A DNA stretch of 64,000 bases from Promicromonospora thailandica (GCF_024171955.1 NZ_JAMTCS010000004.1:248001-312000), one strand, 5' to 3'; counted from the first letter of the stretch, positions 8,897 to 18,007 are shown. The notes: generated by a model from the sequence alone, not told the origin. Numbers and translations are program-made.

Positions 8897-8925
8897 AGGT
8901 TACGCGATGCCCTGAGCGGGTACAA
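8897..8925 (-). promoter_or_regulatory. Housekeeping-type promoter for rplU operon
   Basis: On the minus strand TTGTAC (8920-8925) and TAACCT (8897-8902) are exactly 17 bp apart, a good match to the principal sigma-factor consensus of actinobacteria. Transcription would begin near 8890, leaving a leader of roughly 130 nt before rplU. L21 leaders are autoregulatory in some bacteria, but I could not identify a known motif. Confidence 0.6.
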
Positions 8926-8970
8926 ACCGGTGGACACGTGGCCTTGCCCACGCCCGGCAGGGCAGCACGG

Positions 8971-11670
8971 TCACCCCGTGGGCCGCCCCCAGTCCGCGAC
9001 CCGGTCCTCGTTCTCCGCCAGCCACTGCTCGGCGACCGCCTCGGGCTCGCGGCCGTCGTGCTCCACCGCCGCGATGAAGCCGCTCACGTCCTGGTCGGTG
9101 AGCTCGACGTCGCGCAGGATCCGCGCGGCCGGGGGCGACATCCGTTCGAGCGCGGCGGCCCAGGCGACGTGGACCTCGACGTTCTCGGCACCCTGCTCGT
9201 GCTCCCAGGGGATCGGGCCGAGCCGCCGCAGCGCGAACCGCTCGTGGATGCCGTCGGGCTCGTACCCGTAGAAGAGCAACGGCCGCCCGGCGGACGCCTC
9301 CTGGTCCAGCCGTGCCTTGAAGATGGTCGCCGAGTACGTCTCACCCTCGATCGACTCGTGGCCGCCCTCCTCGAGCCATGCGTCCAGGTTGACGGTCGAG
9401 GCCCAGCCCCGGGGCCCGATCCACATCTCGCCGGCGCCGTCGCCGTCCGTGTCGAAGAGCGCCGCGACCTCGGGGTCGAAGAGATCGTCGGTGGTCCGCA
9501 GCAGCTCCTCGGAGCCGCCCGCGTCCAGCACGTAGATACCCTGGGAGCCCGTGTAGGAGTGCTCGCTGAGATGGATCTTCCCCGAGGTCACCCACTCGCG
9601 CACCGCCACCCCCTGGTTCTGGAGCCACAGGTCAGGATGCACCTGCACGGGCGGCTCCTCCGCCCCCATGCCTGCGACCGCGTCGACGTGGTCCATCGTC
9701 TCGATCTCCACCGTGACGTCGGCCTCGCCGAGGACGTCGCGCAGGATCTCGGCCGTCACGCTCGCACCCGACCATCCAGGGTCGGCGATGGTGACCGTGG
9801 CGTGCTCCGTCTCGGGCGCCGCCTGCACCTCGCCCGGCCGAGGGGCGGCCGCGGTGCCCGTGCCGATCTCGTCGCTGAACGCCGTCGGCATGAGCACGAT
9901 GGCGAGGATCACCAGGCTCGCCGTGCCGAGGTAGAAGGCGTTGAAGCCGCGGCCGGGAGGCAGGGACTCCACCAGCCGGATCCGCCCCTCGGCGTCCCGG
10001 GTGCGGATCCCGTCGCGGACCTGCGACGGCGTGAACTCCCCCGCCTCGAGGAGCTCGGACGGCAGGTAGTACTTCTTGCCGATCTCCCGGAATCCCTGCT
10101 CGAGCCGCCAGATCTGGTTCGTGAAGCCGTGGATGTTGTTGCGGTCGTAGTCACGGATCGCGAACATCGCCAGGAACGCCCCGCCGGCGAACAGGATCGC
10201 GCCCGCGTTGCCGAGCGGCAGCGTCCCACGCAGCAGCAGCACGAAGACGATGCTGCCGAGACCCGTGAGCCACAGGGCGGCCCGCTCCCCCAGCGACAGC
10301 CGGTCCAGGTGGATCGCGAGCCAGGCGTTGAAGGCGTCGAGGGCGCTCTCGTGGTTCGGGGTGCGCGCCTCGGCGAGCCTGTGCTTGATCGCCAGCGCAC
10401 GGCTCTCCTTGCCCTCGGCGGAGCTGTCGTACTCGAGCTCGATGAGGTCCTGCAGCAGCGCGTCCGCCGCATCCTTCTCGCGCGAGTCGTCGGTGGCGAT
10501 GAGGCGGCGCACCACGGTGGCCCGCGCGTCGAGCTCCTGGGTACGGCGGCCGGCCACCTGCGAGAGCGTGAAACCGGCGAGGATCGCGAACAGGCCCGTG
10601 ATCGCCGCGGCCATCTCCGGTACCGAGCTCAGCACGTCGCGCGGCAGCACCTGTGCGGCGAGCGCGACGTAGACGGTCGCGACCAGCGACAGCGACAGCG
10701 CGTTCATGGACCGGTGCCGCGCGTGCAGGGTCAGGTTGGAGAACAGGATCAGGACCAGGCCGACGATCGCGATGGGCCGCACCGGCTCGTCGAAGAGCAG
10801 GTACAGCAGCACCACGGAGACCGCGGGCGAGAAGTACGGGAGAGAGGACAGCGTGAGCGACTTGTACTCCTGGAACGCCCAGGTCCAGGTGATCTCGGCC
10901 ACCAGATACGTGCCGATGCCGATGAGGGCGCACACCAGCAGCACCTGTGCGTCGAAAGCGTAGAAGCGCAGCGTCTGCCCGCTGACCCACAGGGCCAGCA
11001 GCACCGCGGCGAGGGCGGTCGCGTTGGCCACCGAGATGGCGTAGAAGGTCGCGATCGGGCGCGAGTCCACGAGCCGGTCGAACGACCTGGTCGCGTTGAT
11101 GGCGAACGGCAGGTACAGGCCGCTGCCGATCGCCGCGACGAACGCCCACACGATCTCGCCGCTCGAACCGTCCGCCTGCCCGGCTCCCGCGTTCGATACG
11201 CCGATGGCCGCTGCCCCGACGAACGAGGCCAGCACCATGAGCCACTCGTTCCACTTGAGCTTGGCGGCGGTGGCCGGAGAGAAGATCCGCATGGCGATCA
11301 CGGCGATGAGCGGCCACGTGAAGGCGATGATCGTCGCGTCGACCTTGGGCGCGCCGTACAGGGCCCGGTAGAAGCCGTAGTACCAGAGGGCGAGGAAGAG
11401 ACCGGAGAGGGCCGCGGAGCCGGCGCCCGACAGGGCCTGCCGCCCGCCCCGGAGCACGGCGATCGTGCGACGCCGGAGCACGAGGGCCCCGACCACGCTC
11501 GTGACCACCGAGATCGCACCAGCGACGACGTACACCTCGGCGAAGTCGCCGCGGTCGCCGATGATCGAGATGAAGACCGGTTTGAGGGACCAGAACGCGA
11601 CGGCGGTGAGAGCGGCGATGGTGACCGCCGCGACCGACAGCTTCGGGGGACCGGACGTCTCGTGGGCCAA
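8971..11670 (-). CDS. EamA/DMT-type transporter fused to a glycine-betaine-type substrate-binding domain
   Basis: 899 residues, three parts. Residues 1-310 are a ten-helix drug/metabolite transporter with two EamA repeats (SLKPVFISIIGDRGDF near 28, WYYGFYRALYGAPKVDATII near 96, a second repeat from about 165). Residues 320-600 are a membrane linker: two helices at 320-375, a charged helical segment (RRTQELDARATVVRRLIA onward), two or three more helices, and a motif-like KKYYLPSELLEAGEFTPSQV. Residues 620-890 resemble OpuAC/ProX periplasmic binding proteins (TIADPGWSGASV, QVHPDLWLQNQG, GPRGWASTVNLDAWL) and should lie outside the cell. The start is TTG behind GGAGAGG. The gene stands alone with no ABC partners. 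Substrate unknown; a quaternary-amine or choline-like ligand is a guess from the domain. Confidence 0.85.
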   Translation of the reverse strand: MAHETSGPPKLSVAAVTIAALTAVAFWSLKPVFISIIGDRGDFAEVYVVAGAISVVTSVVGALVLRRRTIAVLRGGRQALSGAGSAALSGLFLALWYYGFYRALYGAPKVDATIIAFTWPLIAVIAMRIFSPATAAKLKWNEWLMVLASFVGAAAIGVSNAGAGQADGSSGEIVWAFVAAIGSGLYLPFAINATRSFDRLVDSRPIATFYAISVANATALAAVLLALWVSGQTLRFYAFDAQVLLVCALIGIGTYLVAEITWTWAFQEYKSLTLSSLPYFSPAVSVVLLYLLFDEPVRPIAIVGLVLILFSNLTLHARHRSMNALSLSLVATVYVALAAQVLPRDVLSSVPEMAAAITGLFAILAGFTLSQVAGRRTQELDARATVVRRLIATDDSREKDAADALLQDLIELEYDSSAEGKESRALAIKHRLAEARTPNHESALDAFNAWLAIHLDRLSLGERAALWLTGLGSIVFVLLLRGTLPLGNAGAILFAGGAFLAMFAIRDYDRNNIHGFTNQIWRLEQGFREIGKKYYLPSELLEAGEFTPSQVRDGIRTRDAEGRIRLVESLPPGRGFNAFYLGTASLVILAIVLMPTAFSDEIGTGTAAAPRPGEVQAAPETEHATVTIADPGWSGASVTAEILRDVLGEADVTVEIETMDHVDAVAGMGAEEPPVQVHPDLWLQNQGVAVREWVTSGKIHLSEHSYTGSQGIYVLDAGGSEELLRTTDDLFDPEVAALFDTDGDGAGEMWIGPRGWASTVNLDAWLEEGGHESIEGETYSATIFKARLDQEASAGRPLLFYGYEPDGIHERFALRRLGPIPWEHEQGAENVEVHVAWAAALERMSPPAARILRDVELTDQDVSGFIAAVEHDGREPEAVAEQWLAENEDRVADWGRPTG

Positions 11671-11784
11671 AGCCTCTCCAGGTTCAGGTGTCGAAAAGCC
11701 GCAGTCTATGGCGGTACGGACCCGACCGGGCGAGGACCTGGCGACCCGGATCCGCCTGTGCCTACTCTGGAGCAGGTGATCCTG

Positions 11785-12375
11785 ATGGTCTCAATGGCGG
11801 CAGTCGAGCACGACGACATCGACCGGGCGATGCGCGCGGTGCCCCGGCGTGAGTTCCTGCCCCGGTCCCAGCGGCCCTTCGCCGGCCAGGACCGGCCGCT
11901 GCCGATCGGGCGCGGGCAGACGTCGTCGCAGCCCAGCACGGTCGCGGCCATGCTCAGGCTGCTGCGGGTCCCCCTCGGGGCGCGCGTGCTCGACGTCGGG
12001 TCGGGCTCCGGCTGGAGCACCGCCCTGCTCGCGTTCCTGACCGGCCCCCACGGGCACGTGCTCGGGGTCGAGCGGGACGAGCGGCTCGCCGCGTGGGGCG
12101 CCGCGAACGTCGAACGCACCTCGATGACGTGGGCCAGGGTGGTGCAGGCCGAGCCCGGCGTGCTGGGCATGCCCCGCGAGAACGGCTGGGACCGGATCCT
12201 GGTGTCGGCCTCAGCGCCCGCCCTGCCGCGCGCCCTGGTGGCGCAGATCGGGTACGGCGGCCGCATGGTGATCCCGGTGCGGACGTCGCTGCTGCTCATC
12301 GAGCGGCTGCCGGACGGGCGCACGCGGGCGACCGACCACGGCGGCTACCGCTTCGTGCCGCTCATCCAGGACTGA
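11785..12375 (+). CDS. Protein-L-isoaspartate O-methyltransferase-like methyltransferase
   Basis: About 196 residues of the PCMT family, SAM-dependent methyltransferases that repair isoaspartyl residues. PRREFLPRSQRPFAGQ and GRGQTSSQPSTVAAML (the family GQTxSQP block) lead into the SAM-binding motif DVGSGSGWSTALLA near residue 75, then a G-V-E-R strand. The C-terminal IPVRTSLLLIERL is less typical. Starts at GTG 11776, ATG 11785 and ATG 11794 are all possible; I chose 11785 for spacing after AGCAGGTG. Its end overlaps the convergent tdk gene by 14 nt. True repair activity is not proven. Confidence 0.85.
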   Translation: MVSMAAVEHDDIDRAMRAVPRREFLPRSQRPFAGQDRPLPIGRGQTSSQPSTVAAMLRLLRVPLGARVLDVGSGSGWSTALLAFLTGPHGHVLGVERDERLAAWGAANVERTSMTWARVVQAEPGVLGMPRENGWDRILVSASAPALPRALVAQIGYGGRMVIPVRTSLLLIERLPDGRTRATDHGGYRFVPLIQD

Positions 12376-12964
12376 GGTGCCGCCGGCAGCGCGCCTCGTA
12401 CGACTCCGCGCCGCCCACGTGCGCGGCGACGGGGACCAAGGCGCCGCCCGGGCTCTCCGGCTCGGGAGTGGCGGCCACCCGCACGTGGAACGCGGCGTCC
12501 GCGCCGCACACCGAGCAGACGGCGGTGAGCTTCTCGACCGACTCCGCGAGCGCCATGAGCTCCGGCAGCGGGGCGAACGGCTGCCCGTCGAAGGTTACCG
12601 ACAGGCCCGCGACGACCACGACGAGGCCCTGCTCGGCCAGCTCCGAGACGACGGGCACGAGGCCGGCGCCGAAGAACTGGGCCTCGTCGATGGCGACCAG
12701 CTCGACCGGTGCGCCGTCGTCGCCGTCGGCCACCAGGGCGGGGATGCCCGCGGCGTCGGACACCGTGCGGGACGGGACGGCCGCGCCCGAGTGCGAGGTG
12801 ACGCGGCCGGCGCCCCGGCGGGTGTCGAGCGCGTGGCTCACCACCAGGACGCCGCGCCCGGCGATCCGGGCGCGGCGCACGCGGCGCAGCAGCTCCTCCG
12901 ACTTGCCGGCGAACATCGGGCCGGCGATCACCTCGAGGCGGCCGGCGCCCAGACCGTCTTCCAT
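12362..12964 (-). CDS. tdk: Thymidine kinase
   Basis: A 200-residue type II thymidine kinase, phosphorylating thymidine in nucleoside salvage. Visible are the P-loop GPMFAGKSEELL at residues 15-26, the Walker B/lid motif IDEAQFF near 95, and the zinc-binding segment with CSVCG near 150 and a later C-x2-H (EARCRRH) at 192-196, one ligand differing from a strict Cys4 site. Length is normal. The ATG at 12964 is the first start after the upstream stop. The 3' end overlaps the methyltransferase gene by 14 nt on the opposite strand. Confidence 0.95.
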   Translation of the reverse strand: MEDGLGAGRLEVIAGPMFAGKSEELLRRVRRARIAGRGVLVVSHALDTRRGAGRVTSHSGAAVPSRTVSDAAGIPALVADGDDGAPVELVAIDEAQFFGAGLVPVVSELAEQGLVVVVAGLSVTFDGQPFAPLPELMALAESVEKLTAVCSVCGADAAFHVRVAATPEPESPGGALVPVAAHVGGAESYEARCRRHLSPG

Positions 12965-12990
12965 GGGCGCCAGTCAAGCAGACGTCCGCG

Positions 12991-14175
12991 CTACAGCACC
13001 CGCGAGACCCCCGGGACCTTGCGCAGCAGGCCTGCGAGCAGCCAGCACAGGGGCACCGCGAGCGCGAGCAGCAGCAGCCACCTGACTCCCGCCGGGGCCA
13101 CGACCGGGGCGAGCAGCATCGCGACGCCGACGAGCACCACCGGGTGGATGACGTAGACGGCGTAGGAGCTGCGCCCGGCGGAGCGCACCCAGGCGTGGCG
13201 GCCCTGCACCTTGTCGCGGAACAGCACCAGCAGGCCGATGACCATGCCGACGGCGAAGACGTTCTCCAGCAGGCTCTGAGCCATCTGGAGGGGCAGGCCC
13301 ACCGGCTCGCCCGAGAGGAACGGCAGGATCGTGACCAGCAGCGGGCCCGCCGTCACGAGCGCTGCCACCAGACCCACGCGCCCCTGCCGCGCGGTGAGCC
13401 CCGCCAGCCACCCGCGGCGTGAGGCGAGCACACCGACCGTGAAGAGGGTGACGTACTGCGGCATGCTCGCCGGCGTGGGGAGCGCGCCGATCTCCCAGAA
13501 GGTGCCGAGCGGGACGGCGAGCCGCCAGAGGAACGTGGTCACGGTCAGCAGTCCCACGAGCGCGCCGATCCGCCGCCAGGTGACCGCGCCGACCGGTCCG
13601 GCCAGGTCGGTCGGACGCAGCTCGGCGGCGGTGGGGCCGCCGGACCGCGTCCGCAGCCACCGCAGGGCGACGTAGGCGAGCGACATGACGAGCAGGACCT
13701 CGACGAACCACAGCGGCCCCGGGTCGACGATGCTGAACCAGTACTCGCCGAGCGGCTGGTCCTCCGGGCGGGCGTGCAGCGTCAGCAGCGGCCGCAGCAG
13801 GGCGGTGAAGGCGATCAGGGGCACGCCGAGCCGGACGAGCCGGTCGCGGACGAACGCTCCCCCGCCCTTGCGGTCCACGGACCCCGCCACGAAGAGCCCG
13901 GCGATCATGAAGAAGAAGCCCATTCGGAAGCAGCCCGTGACCAGCACGAACGCCATGAGTGCGAGGCCGGAGGCGCTCGTGCTCGGCTCGGTCCAGTACC
14001 AGATGGGCAGCGCACCGTAGGTGAGCGCCGCGTGGTGCGCCAGGACGAGCACCGCGAGCAGGATCCGCAGGTTGTCGATGTAGCCGAGCCGGGTTCTGGC
14101 GCGGGGTGGGGCGGTCGTCGTCACCGTGTGTTCTGTCGTCACCGTGTGCTCCGTCGTCGAGAGGTTGGCGTTCAC
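12991..14175 (-). CDS. Acyltransferase-3 family membrane protein
   Basis: 394 residues with about ten transmembrane helices. A short Thr/His-rich cytoplasmic start contains a repeated TEHTVTT unit. It is followed by RLGYIDNLRILLAVLVLAHH, the typical first helix of acyltransferase-3 proteins with its histidines, and by an arginine-bearing segment further on. Family members move acetyl or other acyl groups onto extracytoplasmic sugars, glycans or antibiotics; the acceptor here is unknown. The GTG start has no clear ribosome site and sits 2 nt from a 24-bp palindrome, so expression may be tightly repressed and the transcript possibly leaderless. Confidence 0.85.
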   Translation of the reverse strand: MNANLSTTEHTVTTEHTVTTTAPPRARTRLGYIDNLRILLAVLVLAHHAALTYGALPIWYWTEPSTSASGLALMAFVLVTGCFRMGFFFMIAGLFVAGSVDRKGGGAFVRDRLVRLGVPLIAFTALLRPLLTLHARPEDQPLGEYWFSIVDPGPLWFVEVLLVMSLAYVALRWLRTRSGGPTAAELRPTDLAGPVGAVTWRRIGALVGLLTVTTFLWRLAVPLGTFWEIGALPTPASMPQYVTLFTVGVLASRRGWLAGLTARQGRVGLVAALVTAGPLLVTILPFLSGEPVGLPLQMAQSLLENVFAVGMVIGLLVLFRDKVQGRHAWVRSAGRSSYAVYVIHPVVLVGVAMLLAPVVAPAGVRWLLLLALAVPLCWLLAGLLRKVPGVSRVL

Positions 14176-14176
14176 T

Positions 14177-14200
14177 GGTTCATTACTCGACTAATGAACC
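14177..14200. promoter_or_regulatory. 24-bp palindromic operator at the acyltransferase start
   Basis: The arms GGTTCATTA (14177-14185) and TAATGAACC (14192-14200) are perfect and flank CTCGAC. Only one symmetric pair of positions in the 24 bp breaks the symmetry. The palindrome ends 2 nt from the GTG start of the acyltransferase and contains a -10-like TAATGA on the minus strand. A regulator dimer here would cover the core promoter or initiation region. Size and symmetry fit GntR-, TetR- or MarR-type repressors. No regulator gene is adjacent. Confidence 0.55.
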
Positions 14201-14242
14201 ACAGAACGCATGAGGTCCGCAACGGTTTTCGAGGCGCGCACG

Positions 14243-14279
14243 AAAAAGAGGGCCGCCACCTCGCGGTGGCGACCCTCTT
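14243..14279 (-). terminator. Rho-independent terminator of rne
   Basis: On the minus strand an AAGAGGG arm, a CGCCACC/GGTGGCG stem and a TCGC-type loop form a 14-bp stem with one internal mismatch. It is followed directly by CTCTTTTTCG, a good T tract. It lies about 55 nt after the rne stop codon. Confidence 0.85.
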
Positions 14280-14332
14280 CCCGGACGTCAGGTCACAGGC
14301 CGAACAGCCGTGCCCAGAAGCCCTTCTTCTGC

Positions 14333-17300
14333 TCAGGCGACCTCGTCGCCGGCTCCTTTGGGCGGTTCCGGCTGCCCAGGGCCGGAGCCTCCCTCCGGCG
14401 CGTCGGCGGCCGGGGCGACGGCGTCCGCCGCCGTGCCGGACGACGGGACCGGGTCGGGCGAGCCCGCTGCCGGAAGCTGGATCTCGTCCAGGGAGGCCGG
14501 GCCGTCCGGGGCCACGTCCTTCGTCTCGTGCGTCTCGTGGGCGTGCTGCGCCGCGGCGGCGATGGTCGCGAGCGTGGCCTTGACCGCCTCGCGGGCCTCC
14601 GACCGCTCCTCGGGCAGGCTGGCGACCGGAGCGGGCTCCGGCTGCACGGCCTTCTCCTTGCCGCGCTTGCGGCGGGCGCGCGCGGAGCGCGGACCCTCCT
14701 CGGACGCCGCGGGGGCGCCACCCGTGCCGTTGCCCGACTTCTCGATCGGCTCCTCGTGCACGATGAAGCCGCGGCCCTTGCAGTGCTCGCAGGTCTCCGA
14801 GAACGCCTCGACGAGACCCTGGCCCACGCGCTTGCGCGTCATCTGGACCAGGCCCAGCGAGGTCACCTCGGCCACCTGGTGCTTGGTGCGGTCGCGGCCG
14901 AGGCACTCGACCAGGCGCCGCAGCACCAGGTCACGGTTGGACTCGAGCACCATGTCGATGAAGTCGATGACGATGATGCCGCCGATGTCGCGCAGGCGCA
15001 GCTGCCGCACGATCTCCTCGGCCGCCTCGAGGTTGTTCCGCGTGACGGTCTCCTCGAGCGTGCCGCCCGCACCGGTGAACTTGCCGGTGTTGACGTCCAC
15101 GACCGTCATCGCCTCGGTGCGGTCGATGACCAGCGAACCGCCCGAGGGCAGCCAGACCTTGCGGTCCATACCCTTCGCGAGCTGCTCGTCCACGCGGTGC
15201 ACCGCGAACACGTCGGTGTTCTCGGCCCACTTGGAGACACGCTCGCGCAGGTCGGGCGCGAGCTCCTCCACGTAGTGCGCGATCTCGTCCCACGCGCCCT
15301 CGCCCTGCACCACGAGCGACGAGAAGTCGTCGTTGAAGATGTCGCGGACCACGCGGATCGCCATGTCCGGCTCACCCTGGAGCAGCGCGGGCGCCGAGGC
15401 CTTCTTCGACTTGGCCTGGATCGCGTCCCACTGGCCCTGCAGGCGCTCGACGTCGGCGCGCAGCTCGTCCTCGCTCGCGCCCTCCGCGGCGGTGCGCACG
15501 ATGACGCCCGCGCCGTCCGGCACGACCTCGCGCAGGATCTTCTTGAGGCGCGACCGCTCGGTGTCGGGCAGCTTGCGGCTGATGCCGGTCATGCCGCCGC
15601 CCGGCACGAACACCAGGTACCGGCCGGCCAGCGTGATCTGGCTCGTCAGGCGGGCGCCCTTGTGCCCGATCGGGTCCTTGGTGACCTGCACCAGCACCGA
15701 GTCGCCCGACTTCAGCGCCTGCTCGATGCGACGCGGCTGACCCTCCAGGCCCGCGGCGTCCCAGTTGACCTCACCGGCGTACAGGACGGCGTTACGGCCC
15801 TTGCCGACGTCGACGAACGCCGCCTCCATCGAGGGCAGCACGTTCTGGACCCGGCCCAGGTACACGTTGCCGGCCATCGACGCCTGCGACTGCTGCGAGA
15901 CGTAGTGCTCCACGAGCACGCCGTCCTCCAGCACCGCGATCTGCGTGCGGCCGTTCTTCTCGCGCACGATCATCGACCGCTGCACCGACTCGCGGCGGGC
16001 CAGGAACTCGGCCTCGGTGATGATCTGGCGGCGCCGGCCGTGGTCGCGACCCTCGCGGCGGCGCTGCTTCTTCGCCTCCAGGCGCGTGGAGCCCTTGAGC
16101 GCGGTGACCTCGTCACTGCGGCTGGACCGCGCGGCCGCGGCCTCGGCACGCTCGCCCCGCGTGCCCCGCCGACGACGGCGCCGACGGCGGCTGCCGCCCT
16201 CACCGTCACCGTCCGCGGCGTCCTGGGCGTCGCCCTCGTCGTCGGAGTCGGCCTCGCCGTCGACATCCTCGTCGGAGGACGCCTGCGCATCCTCGTCCTG
16301 GTCGTCGTCCTGGCCCTCGTCCTCGTCGGCCGAGTCGTCCTGGTCGTCCCCGCGACCGGCCCGGCCGCCGCGGCGACCCCGGCCACCCCGGCGACGACGA
16401 CGGCGCGACGGGCGCACCTCCTCGTCGTCGTACTCCTCGAAGTCCTCCGGGGCGAGCTCCTCGAGCTCGACGCCCTCGGCGACCAGCTCGTCCTCGATCG
16501 CACCGACCTCGTCGACGGCCGCGGCATCGTCGGCGCTCAGCTCGGCGGCGACGAACTGCGGGGTCGCCGGAGCGGCCGGAGCCACCTCGGCCTCCGGGGC
16601 GGTCTCGTCCTGCGCGGGCGCGGCGGGCTCCGCCTGCTCAGGACGGGCAGCGGACTCGCCCGTGCGGCGCACGGCTCGGCGCGACCGGCGGGCGCGGGGC
16701 TCGGCGGGCGCCTCGGCCGCGGTCGTGGGCTCGGCCGCGCTTCCGGTCGTGTGCTGCGTCGCGGGCTCGGCCGCCGGGGTCGCGGGCGCGCTCGGCTCGG
16801 CGGGAGCCGCGGTCGGCTCCTCGACCGTGCGCGGCACGGGGCGCGCGAACTGCGGCGTCAGGTCCTGGGGACGCGGCGGTCCGGCCGGGGCCTGGGCGCG
16901 GCGCGAACGGCGGGCGGAGTCGTCCGGCGCCTGGAAGAGCAGCGCCGTCGTGGCCAGGCGGGGCACGCGGGTGCCCGAGGTGGTCGCGGCGGGCGAGACC
17001 GGGGTCTGCTCGGCCGCGGCCTCCTCGGCGGGTGCCGGGGGCTGGGCGGCCGGGGCGGCGGAGGTCGCCCGGCGGCTGCGGCGCGCACGGGCCTTCGGAG
17101 CCTGCTCGGCGGGCTCCTCGGCCGGGACCTCGCTGGCCGCGGGCGTCTCGGCGGGTGTCTCGGCCGCGGGGTCCGCGACCTGCTCGGCGGGCTTGCGGCG
17201 CGAGCGGCTGCGCCGGGGCGCCTCCGCGGCGGGCTCGGTGGCCTCGGGGGCAGGTGCGGCCTCTGCGGCGGCGGCCTCGGCCGGTTCCGCCTTCCGGCGG

Positions 17301-18007
17301 GTGCGGCGACGCGGCGCGGTCTGCTCGGCGTCCTGCGTCGGGGCGCCGGGCAGCACGATGTCGTCGAGGCTCGCGACCTCGCGGGCCGCCGGCTCGGCGG
17401 GCGTCACGGGCTCGGGCAGCTCGAGGTCCAGCGGGGCGGACGCGGGCTCGTCGGCTGCGGGCTCCGTGGCACCCGCGACCGGCTCGATCTCGGCGACCTC
17501 GGGTGCGCCGGTGCCGGTGGGCTCGGCGGCTGCCGCGTCCACGTCGATCGTCTCGGCGTCGGCGGCGACGGGCTCCGTGGCCGGGACCGGCGCAGTGACA
17601 TCCGTCTCAGTCGCGGCGGGCTCCTGCCCCGGCGCGGACTGCTCGTCCGCCGTCGGTGGGGTGGCCGGGGCGGTCGGCGAGGACACACCGCGCGTGGCGC
17701 GGCGGCGCGGACGCCGCGCGGCCGGCTCACCGGACGCCGGCGCCGGCGAGGTGGCCACGGCGGCGGTGCCGCCCGTGGTCACGGGCTGGCCCTCGGCCGG
17801 GGTCGAAGGGGTGTCGGACGAACCGACGACGATGGGGCCCGCACTGGCCGTCGAGACGACGGAACGGGTGGCCCGACGGCGCGGGCGCTTCACCGGCGTA
17901 CTGTCCGCCGGGGCCTCCCCACCAGTGGTGACCTGGGCATTCGCCTCAGGTGCGTCGTGATCATCCTGTGACCCGATGGTCGAACCGGTGGTGCTGGAAG
18001 GCGTCAC
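14333..18007 (-). CDS. rne: Ribonuclease E/G family endoribonuclease, long N-terminal extension
   Basis: About 1,224 residues. The GTG at 18007 follows AGGAG with 8-nt spacing. Residues 1 to about 640 are low-complexity, rich in Ala, Glu and Pro with scattered RRSRR/RRRRR basic clusters and a strongly acidic zone (DEDEGQDDDQDED). The catalytic half begins near 650: S1 domain with GNVYLGRVQNVLPSMEAAFV near 715-735, the metal-binding DVNTGKF near 972, IVIDFIDM near 1010, and the zinc-link CEHCKGRG near 1074. A roughly 140-residue acidic tail ends the protein. It makes single-strand cuts in mRNA and rRNA precursors; the basic-rich arm is likely an RNA or partner scaffold. The extension being N-terminal is the actinobacterial arrangement. 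Confidence 0.95.
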   Translation of the reverse strand: MTPSSTTGSTIGSQDDHDAPEANAQVTTGGEAPADSTPVKRPRRRATRSVVSTASAGPIVVGSSDTPSTPAEGQPVTTGGTAAVATSPAPASGEPAARRPRRRATRGVSSPTAPATPPTADEQSAPGQEPAATETDVTAPVPATEPVAADAETIDVDAAAAEPTGTGAPEVAEIEPVAGATEPAADEPASAPLDLELPEPVTPAEPAAREVASLDDIVLPGAPTQDAEQTAPRRRTRRKAEPAEAAAAEAAPAPEATEPAAEAPRRSRSRRKPAEQVADPAAETPAETPAASEVPAEEPAEQAPKARARRSRRATSAAPAAQPPAPAEEAAAEQTPVSPAATTSGTRVPRLATTALLFQAPDDSARRSRRAQAPAGPPRPQDLTPQFARPVPRTVEEPTAAPAEPSAPATPAAEPATQHTTGSAAEPTTAAEAPAEPRARRSRRAVRRTGESAARPEQAEPAAPAQDETAPEAEVAPAAPATPQFVAAELSADDAAAVDEVGAIEDELVAEGVELEELAPEDFEEYDDEEVRPSRRRRRRGGRGRRGGRAGRGDDQDDSADEDEGQDDDQDEDAQASSDEDVDGEADSDDEGDAQDAADGDGEGGSRRRRRRRRGTRGERAEAAAARSSRSDEVTALKGSTRLEAKKQRRREGRDHGRRRQIITEAEFLARRESVQRSMIVREKNGRTQIAVLEDGVLVEHYVSQQSQASMAGNVYLGRVQNVLPSMEAAFVDVGKGRNAVLYAGEVNWDAAGLEGQPRRIEQALKSGDSVLVQVTKDPIGHKGARLTSQITLAGRYLVFVPGGGMTGISRKLPDTERSRLKKILREVVPDGAGVIVRTAAEGASEDELRADVERLQGQWDAIQAKSKKASAPALLQGEPDMAIRVVRDIFNDDFSSLVVQGEGAWDEIAHYVEELAPDLRERVSKWAENTDVFAVHRVDEQLAKGMDRKVWLPSGGSLVIDRTEAMTVVDVNTGKFTGAGGTLEETVTRNNLEAAEEIVRQLRLRDIGGIIVIDFIDMVLESNRDLVLRRLVECLGRDRTKHQVAEVTSLGLVQMTRKRVGQGLVEAFSETCEHCKGRGFIVHEEPIEKSGNGTGGAPAASEEGPRSARARRKRGKEKAVQPEPAPVASLPEERSEAREAVKATLATIAAAAQHAHETHETKDVAPDGPASLDEIQLPAAGSPDPVPSSGTAADAVAPAADAPEGGSGPGQPEPPKGAGDEVA

